From NCBI GenBank assembly GCA_035656635.1, contig DASRSD010000071.1, forward strand, positions 1-37,721: DNA of 37,721 nucleotides, written 5' to 3'. This document shows positions 25,901 through 33,426 of the stretch, in pieces. How positions within the stretch are numbered: the stretch's first letter is position 1; each line of letters starts with the position of its first letter. Position numbers and translations under genes: made by a program. The notes under the pieces are model-generated. The model was not told the DNA's origin. It did not search any database and worked only from the letters and a program-made list of their open reading frames with translations. Source of the stretch: Pirellulales bacterium (GTDB lineage: Bacteria; Planctomycetota; Planctomycetia; Pirellulales; JADZDJ01).

Positions 25901-28900
25901 ACCGGTCCGGCGAATGTGCTGTTTGCGGCGAGGACCAATGTTCCGTTGCCGTTTTTGGTGATGCCGACACTGGCAGTGTTCTCGGTAATTGGGCCGCCGA
26001 TGGTTAAAGTGCCGGCAATGATGTTAAAAGTCCGAACGCTGCCGGTGGTCGTCGACGAAACGGCGCCGGTGCCCAGGTTCAAATCGTTGGGACCGTTGAA
26101 GGTAATATCGGCCGTCCAAGTTTGCGTTGGGTTGTTGGTGAGAGAGACCAACTGACCGCTGGTATTGCCCAGCGTGCCGCCGCTGATCGTCAAAGTGCCG
26201 GTGCCCAAAGCAGTATTGTTGTTGACATTCAATAAGCCTGCTTGCAAGAACGTTCCACCGGAGTACGTGTTGCTGGTGGCGATGGTCACGGTGCCCGTGC
26301 CGCTTTTCGTTAAACTGGCAGTGCCCACAATCGATCCGCCGCCAGAGATGGTAAAATCGCTGGAGTTCCCATTGCCCGTGGTATTGGTAAATACAACGGA
26401 TTGCGGAGCCAGCGAGCTTCCCAAGGAGACCGATACGCTAGGAGTGCTGGCGACATCAGCAAAAGTTACATTATCGTTGTTGAAATACAAATTCGGGTTT
26501 GAAGATGCGGTACTCGTCCAATTTGCGGTGTTGTGCAAATCCCAAGTGGTGCCGTCGGCTGCTCCGGTCCAGGTCAAGTTCGCTGGAGGGCCGGTCAAGT
26601 CGATCACGATGCTCGTGGCGCTGGTGTTGGTTAAGCTGTAGGAACTGGAGTCGTAGGAAAACGTTGTTCGGGTATCACCAGCATTCACCAGAGTAGGTAC
26701 AGTGCCCGTAATCGGGCTGCTGGATGTTAGCACGGTGTATGTGCCGACATTGGCGGCACCCGCCGGAGTAATTGTGGAAGCTCCGTTGAAAGCCACCGCG
26801 CCTTGAACGGTAAGAACGTCGCTGGAAGCTCCGCTAAAGTCGAACTGCAACGCGGCGCCTGAATTGACGGTCAGGCTGCTGACCGTCAAAGTGCCAATGG
26901 TAGCGGCTCCTGATGCGCCTGGATTGATGACAGCCTTATTCGAGCCAGTGTTCGTGAACAAAGTTACCGCGCCCACCGTGCCTGTACCAGCTAAGGTTCC
27001 AGCACTCGTTGCCGAGGTGTTCACGTTCACAACACCACTGCTGTTTAGTGTACCTGTTACAGCCAGTGTGCCACCGTTGATGTTTGTCGGACCGCTATAG
27101 TTGTTCGATCCGGATAATGTTTGAATACCTTTGCCGATTTTCGTAATCGCAGTGGTTCCACCACCGTCGTTAATTGCGCCGGCAAAGGAAGCAGATTGGT
27201 CGTTATTGCCGACGGTCAATGTCGGCGTGGTTGATGCCAATAGGTTTTCAATGATGATCGTTCCAGTAACCCCGGCGCCAGACGACAAACCATTCACCGT
27301 ATCGCTATTTCCGTTCAGGTCTAACGTGATCGGCGAGACATCGAGTGTTGTCGCATTGTTGGCGCCAAAAATCAGATTCCCGAATCCAGGACCGTCGGGA
27401 ATAACATTACTGGCGCCCAGGTGGACCATGGTATTGGTGCCCGAGCCTGGGCTAACAATTGTTGTATTTCCGTGATAATTGTTGTTTGTGTTGCTAATGG
27501 TGAGGTTGGTATCGATGCCGGTATTGCCCGAGCCGAAGTCGATACCGTAACCGGCCCCGTTGTCGGTAATCTGTCCACTAATCACGTTTGCGTTGGCTAG
27601 TGCAGTTCCGTTGCCACCCGCGCTGCTACTGCCGCCAATGCGCGCGTTCCCGGTAAGAATAATTGCCATTCCCGCAGTTGCTCCGGTTGCCGGGCCAGTC
27701 AAATTGACGCGGTTACTTGGAAATCGAATGGCGCCCAATGCTTCCTGTGAATCGCCATCGCCGGCAATAAAAAAAGTGTTGGAGACAGGATTAATGGTGC
27801 TGCTCGAGAAGGCAGCACCAAACAGGTAGGCATACGCGCCGGGAAAGATAAAGACCGGGCCCGTGCCGAAGCCGTTGGGATTGGCGCCGGTTACATTCGT
27901 TCCGCCCGGCTCAGTACCGGAGAGCTGAAGACGCCCATCAAGGATGTACGTTCCTCCCGAATAACTGCTGTGGCCGTCGATTTTTGCGGCGCCTGGACCT
28001 GATTTCACGAGAGTAACCGCGCCACCGGAAACCGAGCCGCCAGCGTTGTTATCTACAATTTTGGATTCCAGAATTAGCGAGCCACTGGTTTCGCTGGTGT
28101 TATCAATGATCAGGTCAATTTCACCTGGGATGCCGGCGACCGGCCCGCCGGCGGTGATCGAACCGGCGTCTTGCGATTGTCCATTGCCGGTTTGATTGGT
28201 GCCATTTGCCAACCCACCAATAAACCAAGAACTGCTGACAGTATCTTGCTTAAAGATTGCGCCGGTTTGCCCTAGCACTAGCGTGTTGCCGGTGCCGATC
28301 GACAGTTGATAGATCGTCGCGGCAGCAATCCCGGTACTGTTAAAAGAAATACTGTTTAAATACGTGGTGCTGTTGGCGTGTTCCGCATCGACGTTCACGT
28401 TGCCGTTGGTATTGGCGTTAATTTTGAGATTTGTGGTCGGGCCCAAGGCGCCGCCTGGACCGCCAGTAATTGTGGCGCCGTGGATATTTGCGTTGGGAAT
28501 GGTTCCGCCAGTGTCGGTACCGATCACCGCGCCGCCGAAATCCGTGTACCCTGCATAAGCTACGATGTTGCCGCCACTGACGGTTGCAAAATTGGTCCCC
28601 TCAGTCACATTCTGCGCCACCGTTCCCACGCCCGGCGAAGTCGTTGGACTGATCGTCGCCCAACCTCCGATGATTCCGTTCACGTTGCTGCTGCTGGTTC
28701 TGATACCGTTGGTGGCCGATTGCGTTCCGCTGGGCAGCACGAAAGCGGCAACACCTCCTGCCGTATGTGTCAGGGCGCCAAGGTTGAGTACCGTTCCAGA
28801 ACCGCCATTGTTGTTGACCGCAATGATGCCAGGGCCAACCGTCACGTTCGTGTTATTGAACGACTGCGAATTGCTTCCGGTCGTTTTTCCCGTGACCAAT

Positions 28901-29889
28901 AGCTCGTCGTAACTACTCTGCGCAAAACCTGCATTCGCTCCACCTAGCGTTAATGTCGAATTGCTGTTGACAATGTTGTTGGAGTTTGCCGCCAAGCCGG
29001 TAAAATCAAGCGTCATTTGGCCATTAGCCACATCGGTAGCGCCCGTGTAGGTGTTTAGCCCGCCCAGAACAATCGTCCCAAAGCTGGTTTTGGTGAGGCC
29101 GGCGTTGGAGCCGTTATCGGAAATCACGCCTGCATAAGTCACCGTTTGGCCACTGGCAACATTAAACGTAGCTGCTGGCGGGGTAGCGCCGCCGGCATTC
29201 AAAATCGCGATGCCCCGGCTGGAGTTAATGCTGAAATTCGCGCCGCTGGTGGAAAGAATTGAGCCGCCATTCAGGACGAGCGATCCCGCTCCGGTATCGT
29301 TCCCCAGGTTGCCGTCGGAAGTGATGGCCAGCGTGGCGCCATTGCCGACGTTGACCGGGCCTGTAAACGAATTCGTTCCGGACAGCGTTAACACGCCGGC
29401 TCCCGTTTCGCTGCCAGTCTGATTAAACACCACGTTCAAGCCGTCGCCACTGCCGGAAATATTGCCGCTCAACATTAGTTGGGTATTGTTGGTTAACGAA
29501 ATTGTCGGCGTCGACAATAAGAGGAGATTCAACGCCACCGTGTCGGTGTAAGATTGCGAGCTATCGGTAATAAATCCGTTCAAATCAATGGCGTTGCCGT
29601 TCACGGTGAAGTTGGCAGTGGCCGTGGCGTCAAAAATTATTCCATCAAAGAGGGTATTTGCGGCGAAATTGTTGTTCGGGTTCGGGCGAGCATTGCCTTG
29701 GAACAAAAGAATATCGCCCGGCGTAGGCGCAGCGCCGGAAAGCCAATTTTGCGATGTTTTGAAATTATTGTCGCCGCCGTTGCCAACCCAGGTATCCGTG
29801 GCGGCCTGAATAGATGCCGGCGTTACCACGGCGAAAATCACCACAATCGAGAGACAAATGGTAGTTACAGTCACAAAGGATCGACGCAT
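22927..29889 (-). CDS. Giant secreted repeat protein: PATR-type beta repeats, dockerin-like domain, PEP-CTERM signal
   Basis: A surface or exported protein of 2320 residues. Signal peptide RRSFVTVTTICLSIVVIFAV then IQA|ATDTW. Most of the chain consists of autotransporter-associated beta-strand repeats of the type GTLVLxxxNxYxGxTxVxxG, predicted to form a long beta-helix. A WxGxG...W..NW cap is seen twice, near residue 35 (DTWVGNGGDNNFKTSQNW) and near 1105 (LTWTGAADGTTWDLHNTANW), so the protein looks like two repeat arrays joined. The C-terminus has two Ca-binding dockerin-like loops, GDLNQDGHVDAADI and MDINGDGKTTNIDVQ (about 2205-2270). A PEP-CTERM sorting signal follows: VPEPAS near 2280, a short hydrophobic helix and RRSK. 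An unusual 16-residue tail trails the basic end. I chose the ATG at 29889 because AAAGGGAG precedes it; another ATG lies at 29910. There is no beta-barrel domain, so it is not a true autotransporter. Confidence 0.88.
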   Translation of the reverse strand: MRRSFVTVTTICLSIVVIFAVVTPASIQAATDTWVGNGGDNNFKTSQNWLSGAAPTPGDILLFQGNARPNPNNNFAANTLFDGIIFDATATANFTVNGNAIDLNGFITDSSQSYTDTVALNLLLLSTPTISLTNNTQLMLSGNISGSGDGLNVVFNQTGSETGAGVLTLSGTNSFTGPVNVGNGATLAITSDGNLGNDTGAGSLVLNGGSILSTSGANFSINSSRGIAILNAGGATPPAATFNVASGQTVTYAGVISDNGSNAGLTKTSFGTIVLGGLNTYTGATDVANGQMTLDFTGLAANSNNIVNSNSTLTLGGANAGFAQSSYDELLVTGKTTGSNSQSFNNTNVTVGPGIIAVNNNGGSGTVLNLGALTHTAGGVAAFVLPSGTQSATNGIRTSSSNVNGIIGGWATISPTTSPGVGTVAQNVTEGTNFATVSGGNIVAYAGYTDFGGAVIGTDTGGTIPNANIHGATITGGPGGALGPTTNLKINANTNGNVNVDAEHANSTTYLNSISFNSTGIAAATIYQLSIGTGNTLVLGQTGAIFKQDTVSSSWFIGGLANGTNQTGNGQSQDAGSITAGGPVAGIPGEIDLIIDNTSETSGSLILESKIVDNNAGGSVSGGAVTLVKSGPGAAKIDGHSSYSGGTYILDGRLQLSGTEPGGTNVTGANPNGFGTGPVFIFPGAYAYLFGAAFSSSTINPVSNTFFIAGDGDSQEALGAIRFPSNRVNLTGPATGATAGMAIILTGNARIGGSSSAGGNGTALANANVISGQITDNGAGYGIDFGSGNTGIDTNLTISNTNNNYHGNTTIVSPGSGTNTMVHLGASNVIPDGPGFGNLIFGANNATTLDVSPITLDLNGNSDTVNGLSSGAGVTGTIIIENLLASTTPTLTVGNNDQSASFAGAINDGGGTTAITKIGKGIQTLSGSNNYSGPTNINGGTLAVTGTLNSSGVVNVNTSATSAGTLAGTGTVGAVTLFTNTGSNKAVINPGASGAATIGTLTVSSLTVNSGAALQFDFSGASSDVLTVQGAVAFNGASTITPAGAANVGTYTVLTSSSPITGTVPTLVNAGDTRTTFSYDSSSYSLTNTSATSIVIDLTGPPANLTWTGAADGTTWDLHNTANWTSTASSNPNLYFNNDNVTFADVASTPSVSVSLGSSLAPQSVVFTNTTGNGNSSDFTISGGGSIVGTASLTKSGTGTVTIATSNTYSGGTFLQAGLLNVNNNTALGTGTLTISGGTLGNTSGQLVSLTNNPTQTWTADITFNGPNDLNLGTGAVSSTTTGSVRTFNIIAGTLTIGGPITENTASVGITKNGNGTLVLAANSTFAGPVAINSGTVQVGNPATTGLTSFNALGTPTSITIAAGGALDIGGYVQANVTNGFGATPVTIAGTGVNSTGALTNSSTVSQQNAYENVTLSNNASVGGTGRFDIRGGTPTLNLAGFTLTKTGTNQFSITNATVSAGNIAINQGILELNGSTVVANDGSDNITVNSGATLQFFGNTGNIARPIQASDSAIINDNSGAGTTSTVASTIALQGGLTLSDANATATLNLNGAITQSVSGSSITKTGPGLIVLGNASNNYSGGTHFNGGTLQFAALASLGTGPLTFDGGAVQYPTGDIADDVSSLGITLNAGGGTVDSNGNTITLAHNITGVGGLSVRGNATITLTGTNNYQGTTTVQNGTLVLGSAGAFPTSTPLAFGDAANESGTLDLAGKSITVTGLTTAGTSSGTIGSSSNTLSVTLTYAAPNNNPNVFNGSIQDSVNGGFGQTTALTVSSGTLVLTSSSSYSGATLVKPSATLQLGNGASANSAGLGNTTITDNGSLVFSSGFLGINGVIFGTGTVTQTGAGTQTTLANSNMYQGGTILQGGILGINSDAAINNGVGGIQFNGGTLQFNGYASNLSFTSSNTTGNVNLGSSGTSTLNGNINTTGNFTYAGPSTLTLAGTVHYTGATNIQNGTLILGAAASLPTNTALTMGDTNNDSPTLDLNGHSITVSSLTNVGSDSPAIINNGTSNSTVIYAGSTASPSTFNGSLQSGGTNTLALQVNSGNLTLSGSSTYTGATTINSGAKLTLAAGNAITNTSSLVLNGGTLALGGNSQTMTNTTLRVLSNSTLDVDPSKTGTQLTLADSHTQSWSGVLRISDWTGNPGSGGGSGTDQILIANDGATLTGLTSQLNQIHFTGYLTGAILVANGSNSEIVPATTTTLLRGDLNQDGHVDAADIPVLEGALTNLAAYEASKPSLDSFDLADVMDINGDGKTTNIDVQALINLLISGGGSQSVVPEPASITLLGLCGLCSLACVRRSKMQKPQRNQINQTIKIC
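23660..24870 (-). repeat. Long internal duplication in the giant repeat gene
   Basis: Two segments of about 115-120 residues, coded near 24870-24480 and 24035-23660, align from end to end. One reads GTLVLGSAGAFPTSTPLAFG, then TLDLAGKSITVTGLT and VFNGSIQDS; the other GTLILGAAASLPTNTALTMG, then TLDLNGHSITVSSLTN and TFNGSLQSG. This points to repeat growth by duplication of several beta coils at a time, on top of the short PATR unit. Confidence 0.6.
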
Positions 29890-30634
29890 GATTCGGCTCC
29901 CTTTCCGCATGATTGAGCAACGATGAATATCTGTGCTTCCTCGGTATGGGCATTAGCAGCATTTCGATCGCTGCAATTTGCTCGAAAATCCCCCCACAGT
30001 GTTCGAAGATGTTTTCGAGTGCCTCCCCGTAACGGTAAAAGATTCGTTGGAAGTAACCTGTTTTGAACTTGATTCGCGCATGTTGGCCGGACTTCATGAA
30101 CGGCGCACGGCATTCTCAAACGCTGCCGCATCAATCGGCAGCAAGCGACCAGCGGCACTCAGACCCCCACCCAGCGCAGCCTGAGATTTGCAAATCTCAC
30201 TCAGGCATACGCAACGAACCTTATCCCCTAATACAGCAATGCCTTAGGATGCCGTTTCACCCTTGAACTGGCGAGTGCAGAAAATCGCTCCGTAAGTAGT
30301 CGTACAAACTGAAAAGTCTTTACGAAGGAATTTCCACAGAAATTAGAAATATTTGCCTGCGTTCCGACCCTCCGATCCCAAATCGCGAGCTTCGTGCCGC
30401 AAGATTTCAGACGGCGCCTCCAGGGGAAGGCGGGCTCGGGGGGATCGCAGGACCGTTATGGGCAGCTCCGTTATGGGCGGCCACGTAGAGTGCGCAGCAG
30501 GCAGAACGCCCGAGAGCCAAAATGGTGGCGTGCGAGGTGGCGCCGCCAGCGGCAACAGACTGTTGCCAATCGTTGTGAAGTGCGTTGCTGCAAATGTCTA
30601 AGTCGACAAGAAAACGGGGGGGCGATCGAACGGA
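29890..30634. other. Gene-free upstream region of the giant gene, with palindromes
   Basis: About 740 bases between two minus-strand genes. Open frames here disagree and carry no motif. A perfect 16-base palindrome GAGATTTGCAAATCTC lies at 30183-30198, flanked by CCT and ACTCAGG that extend it imperfectly. CCGTTATGGGC is repeated directly at 30453-30463 and 30468-30478. The giant gene's promoter should lie in the left part, but I find no convincing -35/-10 pair. Confidence 0.4.
30183..30198. promoter_or_regulatory. Perfect 16-base palindrome, possible operator
   Basis: GAGATTTG|CAAATCTC is exactly self-complementary, about 290 bases upstream of the giant surface-protein gene. It could bind a dimeric regulator or fold as a hairpin within the longer imperfect CCTGAG...CTCAGG arms. 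Confidence 0.4.
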
Positions 30635-30946
30635 CTATTCGCCTACCGCTAACGGACAGCGAACTTCATAGCGACTTCGCCCGTTCACCTTTTGCGGCAA
30701 CTCTTTGACCGAGCAGTTTTCCTTGCGACACTGCGCGATGCTCAACCCATACGGAAGCCACGCGCCGGCGGCATATTCAAAGGTGTTTAAGTCGCTGTCT
30801 TCCAACAAAACGAATGGCTTGCCGTATTGGGTCGGAGGCTTGGGTTCATACATGATCCTCGGCGTGGGATTGTTCTGAGGGGCCATCCTGGGTCGGGAAG
30901 ATTGCGGCTTGTTCCGGTTACGACTAAAGCGATGCTTTTGAGCCAT
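30635..30946 (-). CDS. Small conserved-looking protein (103 aa), function unknown
   Basis: A basic, Gln/Arg/Pro-rich N-terminal third (MAQKHRFSRNRNKPQSSRP) precedes a compact domain: QYGKPFVLLEDSDLNTFEY, GAWLPYGLSIAQCRKENC, VKELPQKVNGRSRYEVRCPL. Three cysteines (QCRKENC and VRCP) could bind metal. GGAG lies ten bases before the ATG, which supports the start. I have an impression of similar short proteins in other planctomycetes but can name no function. It lies downstream of the RRM protein gene on the same strand, with about 100 bases between, so the two may be co-expressed. A role with RNA would fit the basic N-terminus but is only a guess. Confidence 0.68.
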   Translation of the reverse strand: MAQKHRFSRNRNKPQSSRPRMAPQNNPTPRIMYEPKPPTQYGKPFVLLEDSDLNTFEYAAGAWLPYGLSIAQCRKENCSVKELPQKVNGRSRYEVRCPLAVGE

Positions 30947-31044
30947 GTTGTTGTATCTCCGATTGTCGAAGTAAACGAAACAGCGCGCACGCGTACCCTC
31001 TGGCCCGAGCCAAGCGTTGCAATCTTTCTTAAGGTGATGATCGC

Positions 31045-31374
31045 TTAACGGCGACCGTAGCCGCCCCGGCCACCACCACCACCGCCGCCGCCATAACCAC
31101 CCCGTCCGCCGCCGCCGCTACGTTCTTCGCGCGGCCGGGCTTCGTTCACCGTAAGTGGACGACCATCGTGCGGTTGATCGTTTAGGCCACGAATTGCTTC
31201 TTGTGCGGCATTATCGTCGCTCATTTCGACGAAGCCAAAACCCTTGCTGCGTCCAGTGTCGCGGTCCATGACCACCTGTGCGCTTTGAACCGCTCCAAAC
31301 TGAGCAAACAATTCTTCCAGACTTTCGTTGGTGACATTGTAGCTCAAATTACCGACATACAAACGTTTACCCAC
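31045..31374 (-). CDS. RRM-domain RNA-binding protein with Gly-rich tail
   Basis: A single RNA recognition motif followed by a glycine/arginine/tyrosine tail, as in bacterial cold-responsive Rbp proteins. With the start I choose, RNP2 is LYVGNL (5-10) and RNP1 is KGFGFVEM (44-51); the tail (about 85-109) reads GGGGRGGYGGGG then GRGGYGRR. Start: the sequence AATGAGGAGCGTCGTCGTGG has an ATG at 31389, but GAGGAG is an ideal ribosome site seven bases before the GTG at 31374, which gives the typical N-terminus MGKRLYVGNLSY (109 residues). A long AT-poor leader (to about 31540) may hold cold-response structure; a TATACT lies at 31539-31534 on this strand. Confidence 0.92.
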   Translation of the reverse strand: MGKRLYVGNLSYNVTNESLEELFAQFGAVQSAQVVMDRDTGRSKGFGFVEMSDDNAAQEAIRGLNDQPHDGRPLTVNEARPREERSGGGGRGGYGGGGGGGGRGGYGRR

Positions 31375-31563
31375 GACGACGCTCCTCATTGACAGTAGTT
31401 AACCCAACGACACGAATGCCATTTAGGTCGAAAAAAGGGCAGAATGGCGGCCCGCCAAGTAGCAGAGGCGAAGAACGGGCAGCGGGCTAAGAAGCCGAAT
31501 GCCACTAATTGCGTCGTCAAAGCAACTGCAAGCAGTATAGCGAATGCAAGGCATTCTTGGTAG

Positions 31564-31584
31564 GGCGGTAGCACCGCCGTTTTT
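31564..31584 (+). terminator. Rho-independent-like hairpin with T-run
   Basis: GGCGGT-AGC-ACCGCC (31564-31578) is followed by GTTTTT (31579-31584). It has terminator form on the plus strand, yet no plus-strand gene lies just upstream. It may stop antisense transcription from the RRM gene or be part of that gene's leader on the other strand. Confidence 0.4.
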
Positions 31585-31651
31585 CGCAAGAAAGACGGCA
31601 ATGGCTGGCAATCAACCTGCGTTCAGTGCCCGGCCGGCATTGCATTTTTCG

Positions 31652-31665
31652 AATTAGGCGACGAC
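31652..31665 (+). repeat. Solitary copy of AATTAGGCGACGAC
   Basis: The 14-base word AATTAGGCGACGAC equals the terminal repeat of the palindromic element at 31755-31877. It could be the remaining end of a second, decayed copy. Confidence 0.6.
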
Positions 31666-31754
31666 GCGACGACCAAAACAGGCGGAGTATAGGCTACGTA
31701 ATTGCCTCCACCATTGGAATTAGGAGGCGGCGTTCGCCAACGTCCAAACTTTGG

Positions 31755-31877
31755 GGTCGTCGCCTAATTTGAAGAAATGTAGCGGCGTCTGTCCCTAGAC
31801 GCCGGCGGTTTTCTCGAACAAAAACGGCTGAGGACAGCCGTCGCTACATCGCTGAGCGGCCAAATTAGGCGACGACC
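31755..31877. repeat. 123-base nested palindromic element (MITE- or REP-like)
   Basis: Perfect 16-base inverted ends, GGTCGTCGCCTAATTT (31755-31770) and AAATTAGGCGACGACC (31862-31877). Inside, ATGTAGCGGCGTCTGTC (31777-31793) pairs with GACAGCCGTCGCTACAT (31833-31849) at 15 of 17 positions. A further local hairpin GGCGTCT-GTCCCT-AGACGCC lies at 31784-31803. Nothing is coded. It lies between the RRM gene and the beta-propeller gene. No clear target duplication flanks it. Confidence 0.75.
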
Positions 31878-31986
31878 AATTTTGGACAATAGCAGACAGG
31901 AAAGCGGTTTTGCATTACGATTTTCTATTTACCGGCGGCGAAAGACCAATCGCCAAAACCACTAAATTCCACTCCGGAGAACGACA

Positions 31987-33102
31987 ATGCACCGCTCAAT
32001 GTCCACTTTTTCGGTCATCGTTGCGGCGGGCGCATTATTCATTGTCGGCAGCGCCATTCGCGGCGCAGGCACTTCGGCCTCCCAAGCTGCGCCGGCTGCA
32101 CCGTTGATGGCAGTCCTCGATCGTTTTACTGCTCCCGATGTGCCGGCGCTTGGTCCGGCTGAGGCGGAGGTCGCCGCGCGGAAATCGGACCAGCCGATTC
32201 CGACCGGACTGCCAGGCAAAGGTTTGGCAGAACATCCAATGCTTTACATCGGCGAGGGCTACAACAAAATGTTCCTGGTGAACAATGGCAAAATCGTTTG
32301 GACTTATTCCACAGGCAAGGGAAACGAATACGACGACGTGTGGATGCTTTCCAACGGCAATATTCTCTTCAGCCGCATGGCGTATGTTGCGGAAATCACG
32401 CCAAAGAAAAATGTGGTCTGGCGCTATGACGCCCCGCCAAGGACCGAAATTCACTGCTGCCAGCCCATCGGGCTCGATAAGGTGCTGTTCATCCGCAATG
32501 GCTTGCCGCCCAAATTGATGGTGATGAATATCAACAAAAGCGCGATCGAAATCGAACACGATTTGCCGGCGATCGAGCCGCCCGATCCTAAAACCGTGCA
32601 TCCACAATTTCGCCGCGTTCGTTACACCGCCCAGGGCACGTACCTGGTTCCATTCCTGAACTTGCACAAAGTGGTGGAGTACGACAAGGATTTCAAAGAA
32701 ATTTGGAGCTTCCCAGATGCCGATTCTTTACCTGCCGGCGAAAAATTCTCTCCCTGGGCTGCCATCCGATTGAAAAACGGCAACACGCTCATCACCAACG
32801 AAGCGGGAAAATCACACCTTGAAGTCACGCCCGATAAAAAAATTGTCTGGCAACTTAAGCCTGACGATTTGCCGGAAGAATATCGTTACCCGAACACACA
32901 AACTTGCACGCGTTTAGCCAATGGCAACACTATCGTTTGCTCCCGCGGCACAGGCGGCAAAGGCCCGCAATTAATTGAAGTCACCCCCGACAAAAAAGTG
33001 GTGTGGGTGCTGGAAGATTGGGCCACTCTGGGGCCCGCCACGGCCGTGCAGATTCTCGATGACCCGGGCATTCCAGAAAATCCAGGCGACTCGGAACATT
33101 AG
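31987..33102 (+). CDS. Secreted beta-propeller protein (PQQ-/arylsulfotransferase-like repeats)
   Basis: A 371-residue exported protein. The signal peptide covers about 1-27 (MSTFSVIVAAGALFIVGSAI); a 50-residue linker precedes the propeller. Blades repeat as NGN-x-L/I followed by E-I/V-T-P-x-K-x-V-V-W: MLSNGNILFSRM...EITPKKNVVWRYD, IRLKNGNTLITNEA...EVTPDKKIVWQLK, TRLANGNTIVCSRG...EVTPDKKVVWVLE, with weaker ones between (LVPFLNLHKVVEYDKDFKEI). This blade type is seen in arylsulfotransferase-like and PQQ-like propellers. No catalytic signature is clear, so binding or scaffold roles are as likely as an enzyme. GGAG lies eight bases before the ATG. Confidence 0.82.
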   Translation: MHRSMSTFSVIVAAGALFIVGSAIRGAGTSASQAAPAAPLMAVLDRFTAPDVPALGPAEAEVAARKSDQPIPTGLPGKGLAEHPMLYIGEGYNKMFLVNNGKIVWTYSTGKGNEYDDVWMLSNGNILFSRMAYVAEITPKKNVVWRYDAPPRTEIHCCQPIGLDKVLFIRNGLPPKLMVMNINKSAIEIEHDLPAIEPPDPKTVHPQFRRVRYTAQGTYLVPFLNLHKVVEYDKDFKEIWSFPDADSLPAGEKFSPWAAIRLKNGNTLITNEAGKSHLEVTPDKKIVWQLKPDDLPEEYRYPNTQTCTRLANGNTIVCSRGTGGKGPQLIEVTPDKKVVWVLEDWATLGPATAVQILDDPGIPENPGDSEH

Positions 33103-33159
33103 AACTGAATTTAATCGAACCAGGTGAGTTCAGATTCCATGGACGAACGTGTCGGCAGC

Positions 33160-33300
33160 CCGTGCAACGCTATTTGTTATGCTACACCGGCCACGGCAAC
33201 GCCCAAGAGCTCGAACGGAGATTTTGACAGCGCAATCGAAGATTACAACAGTGCCATCAAGCTCGACCCGAAATTCAATTACGCTTGTGAACGCAACGAA
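33160..33300 (+). pseudogene. TPR-protein fragment
   Basis: In one frame the DNA codes NGDFDSAIEDYNSAIKLDPK (33214-33273), an almost perfect tetratricopeptide repeat, followed by FNYACERNES which decays from the usual FxxAyxNrG. Upstream NAICYA looks like the preceding helix end. The flanks show no further repeats, and the frame runs on into tRNA sequence. I read it as the leftover of a longer TPR gene cut by deletion. Confidence 0.6.
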
Positions 33301-33385
33301 TCGAACAGCGATGCAAACCCCTTGGGTGATAACGAAATTCTGCAAAGCGATGGGGTATTGTGCAATGCCGTGCAAAATGCCAAAG

Positions 33386-33426
33386 TACACCCCACTGGAT
33401 TCGAACCAGTAACCTCGGTTCCGTAG
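33386..33426 (-). tRNA. 3' half of tRNA-Arg (anticodon ACG), truncated
   Basis: On the minus strand an anticodon loop CTACGGA (33426-33420, anticodon ACG), the 3' anticodon strand ACCGA, a GGTT variable loop, a perfect T-arm ACTGG-TTCGAAT-CCAGT (33410-33394), the 3' acceptor strand GGGGTGT and an A discriminator follow each other correctly. The 5' side does not fit: the anticodon stem cannot pair, and no ACACCCC acceptor strand or proper D-arm lies within tRNA distance. So only the part from the anticodon loop to the 3' end is present, exactly the piece duplicated when an element integrates into a tRNA gene. Confidence 0.6.

Noticed and set aside
22927-29889. CRISPR-like or tandem DNA repeats in the 7-kb region
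   Set aside because: The repetition is at protein level (beta-strand repeats with variable DNA); there are no identical direct repeats with unique spacers.
23059-29916. Many plus-strand frames of 60-174 codons inside the giant gene
   Set aside because: They mirror the Thr/Gly/Asn-rich repeats as Pro/Val/Leu-rich strings, have no ribosome sites, and are shadows of the repeats.
30343-30708. Three overlapping frames on both strands in the G-rich block upstream of the small 103-residue protein gene
   Set aside because: Arg/Pro/Gly-rich strings without ribosome site or motif; they conflict with each other and with the gene at 30635.
33124-33426. A 100-codon plus-strand frame ending HPTGFEPVTSVP
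   Set aside because: The GFEPVTS ending is the well-known mistranslation of the antisense of a tRNA T-arm; only the TPR segment in the middle is protein-derived.
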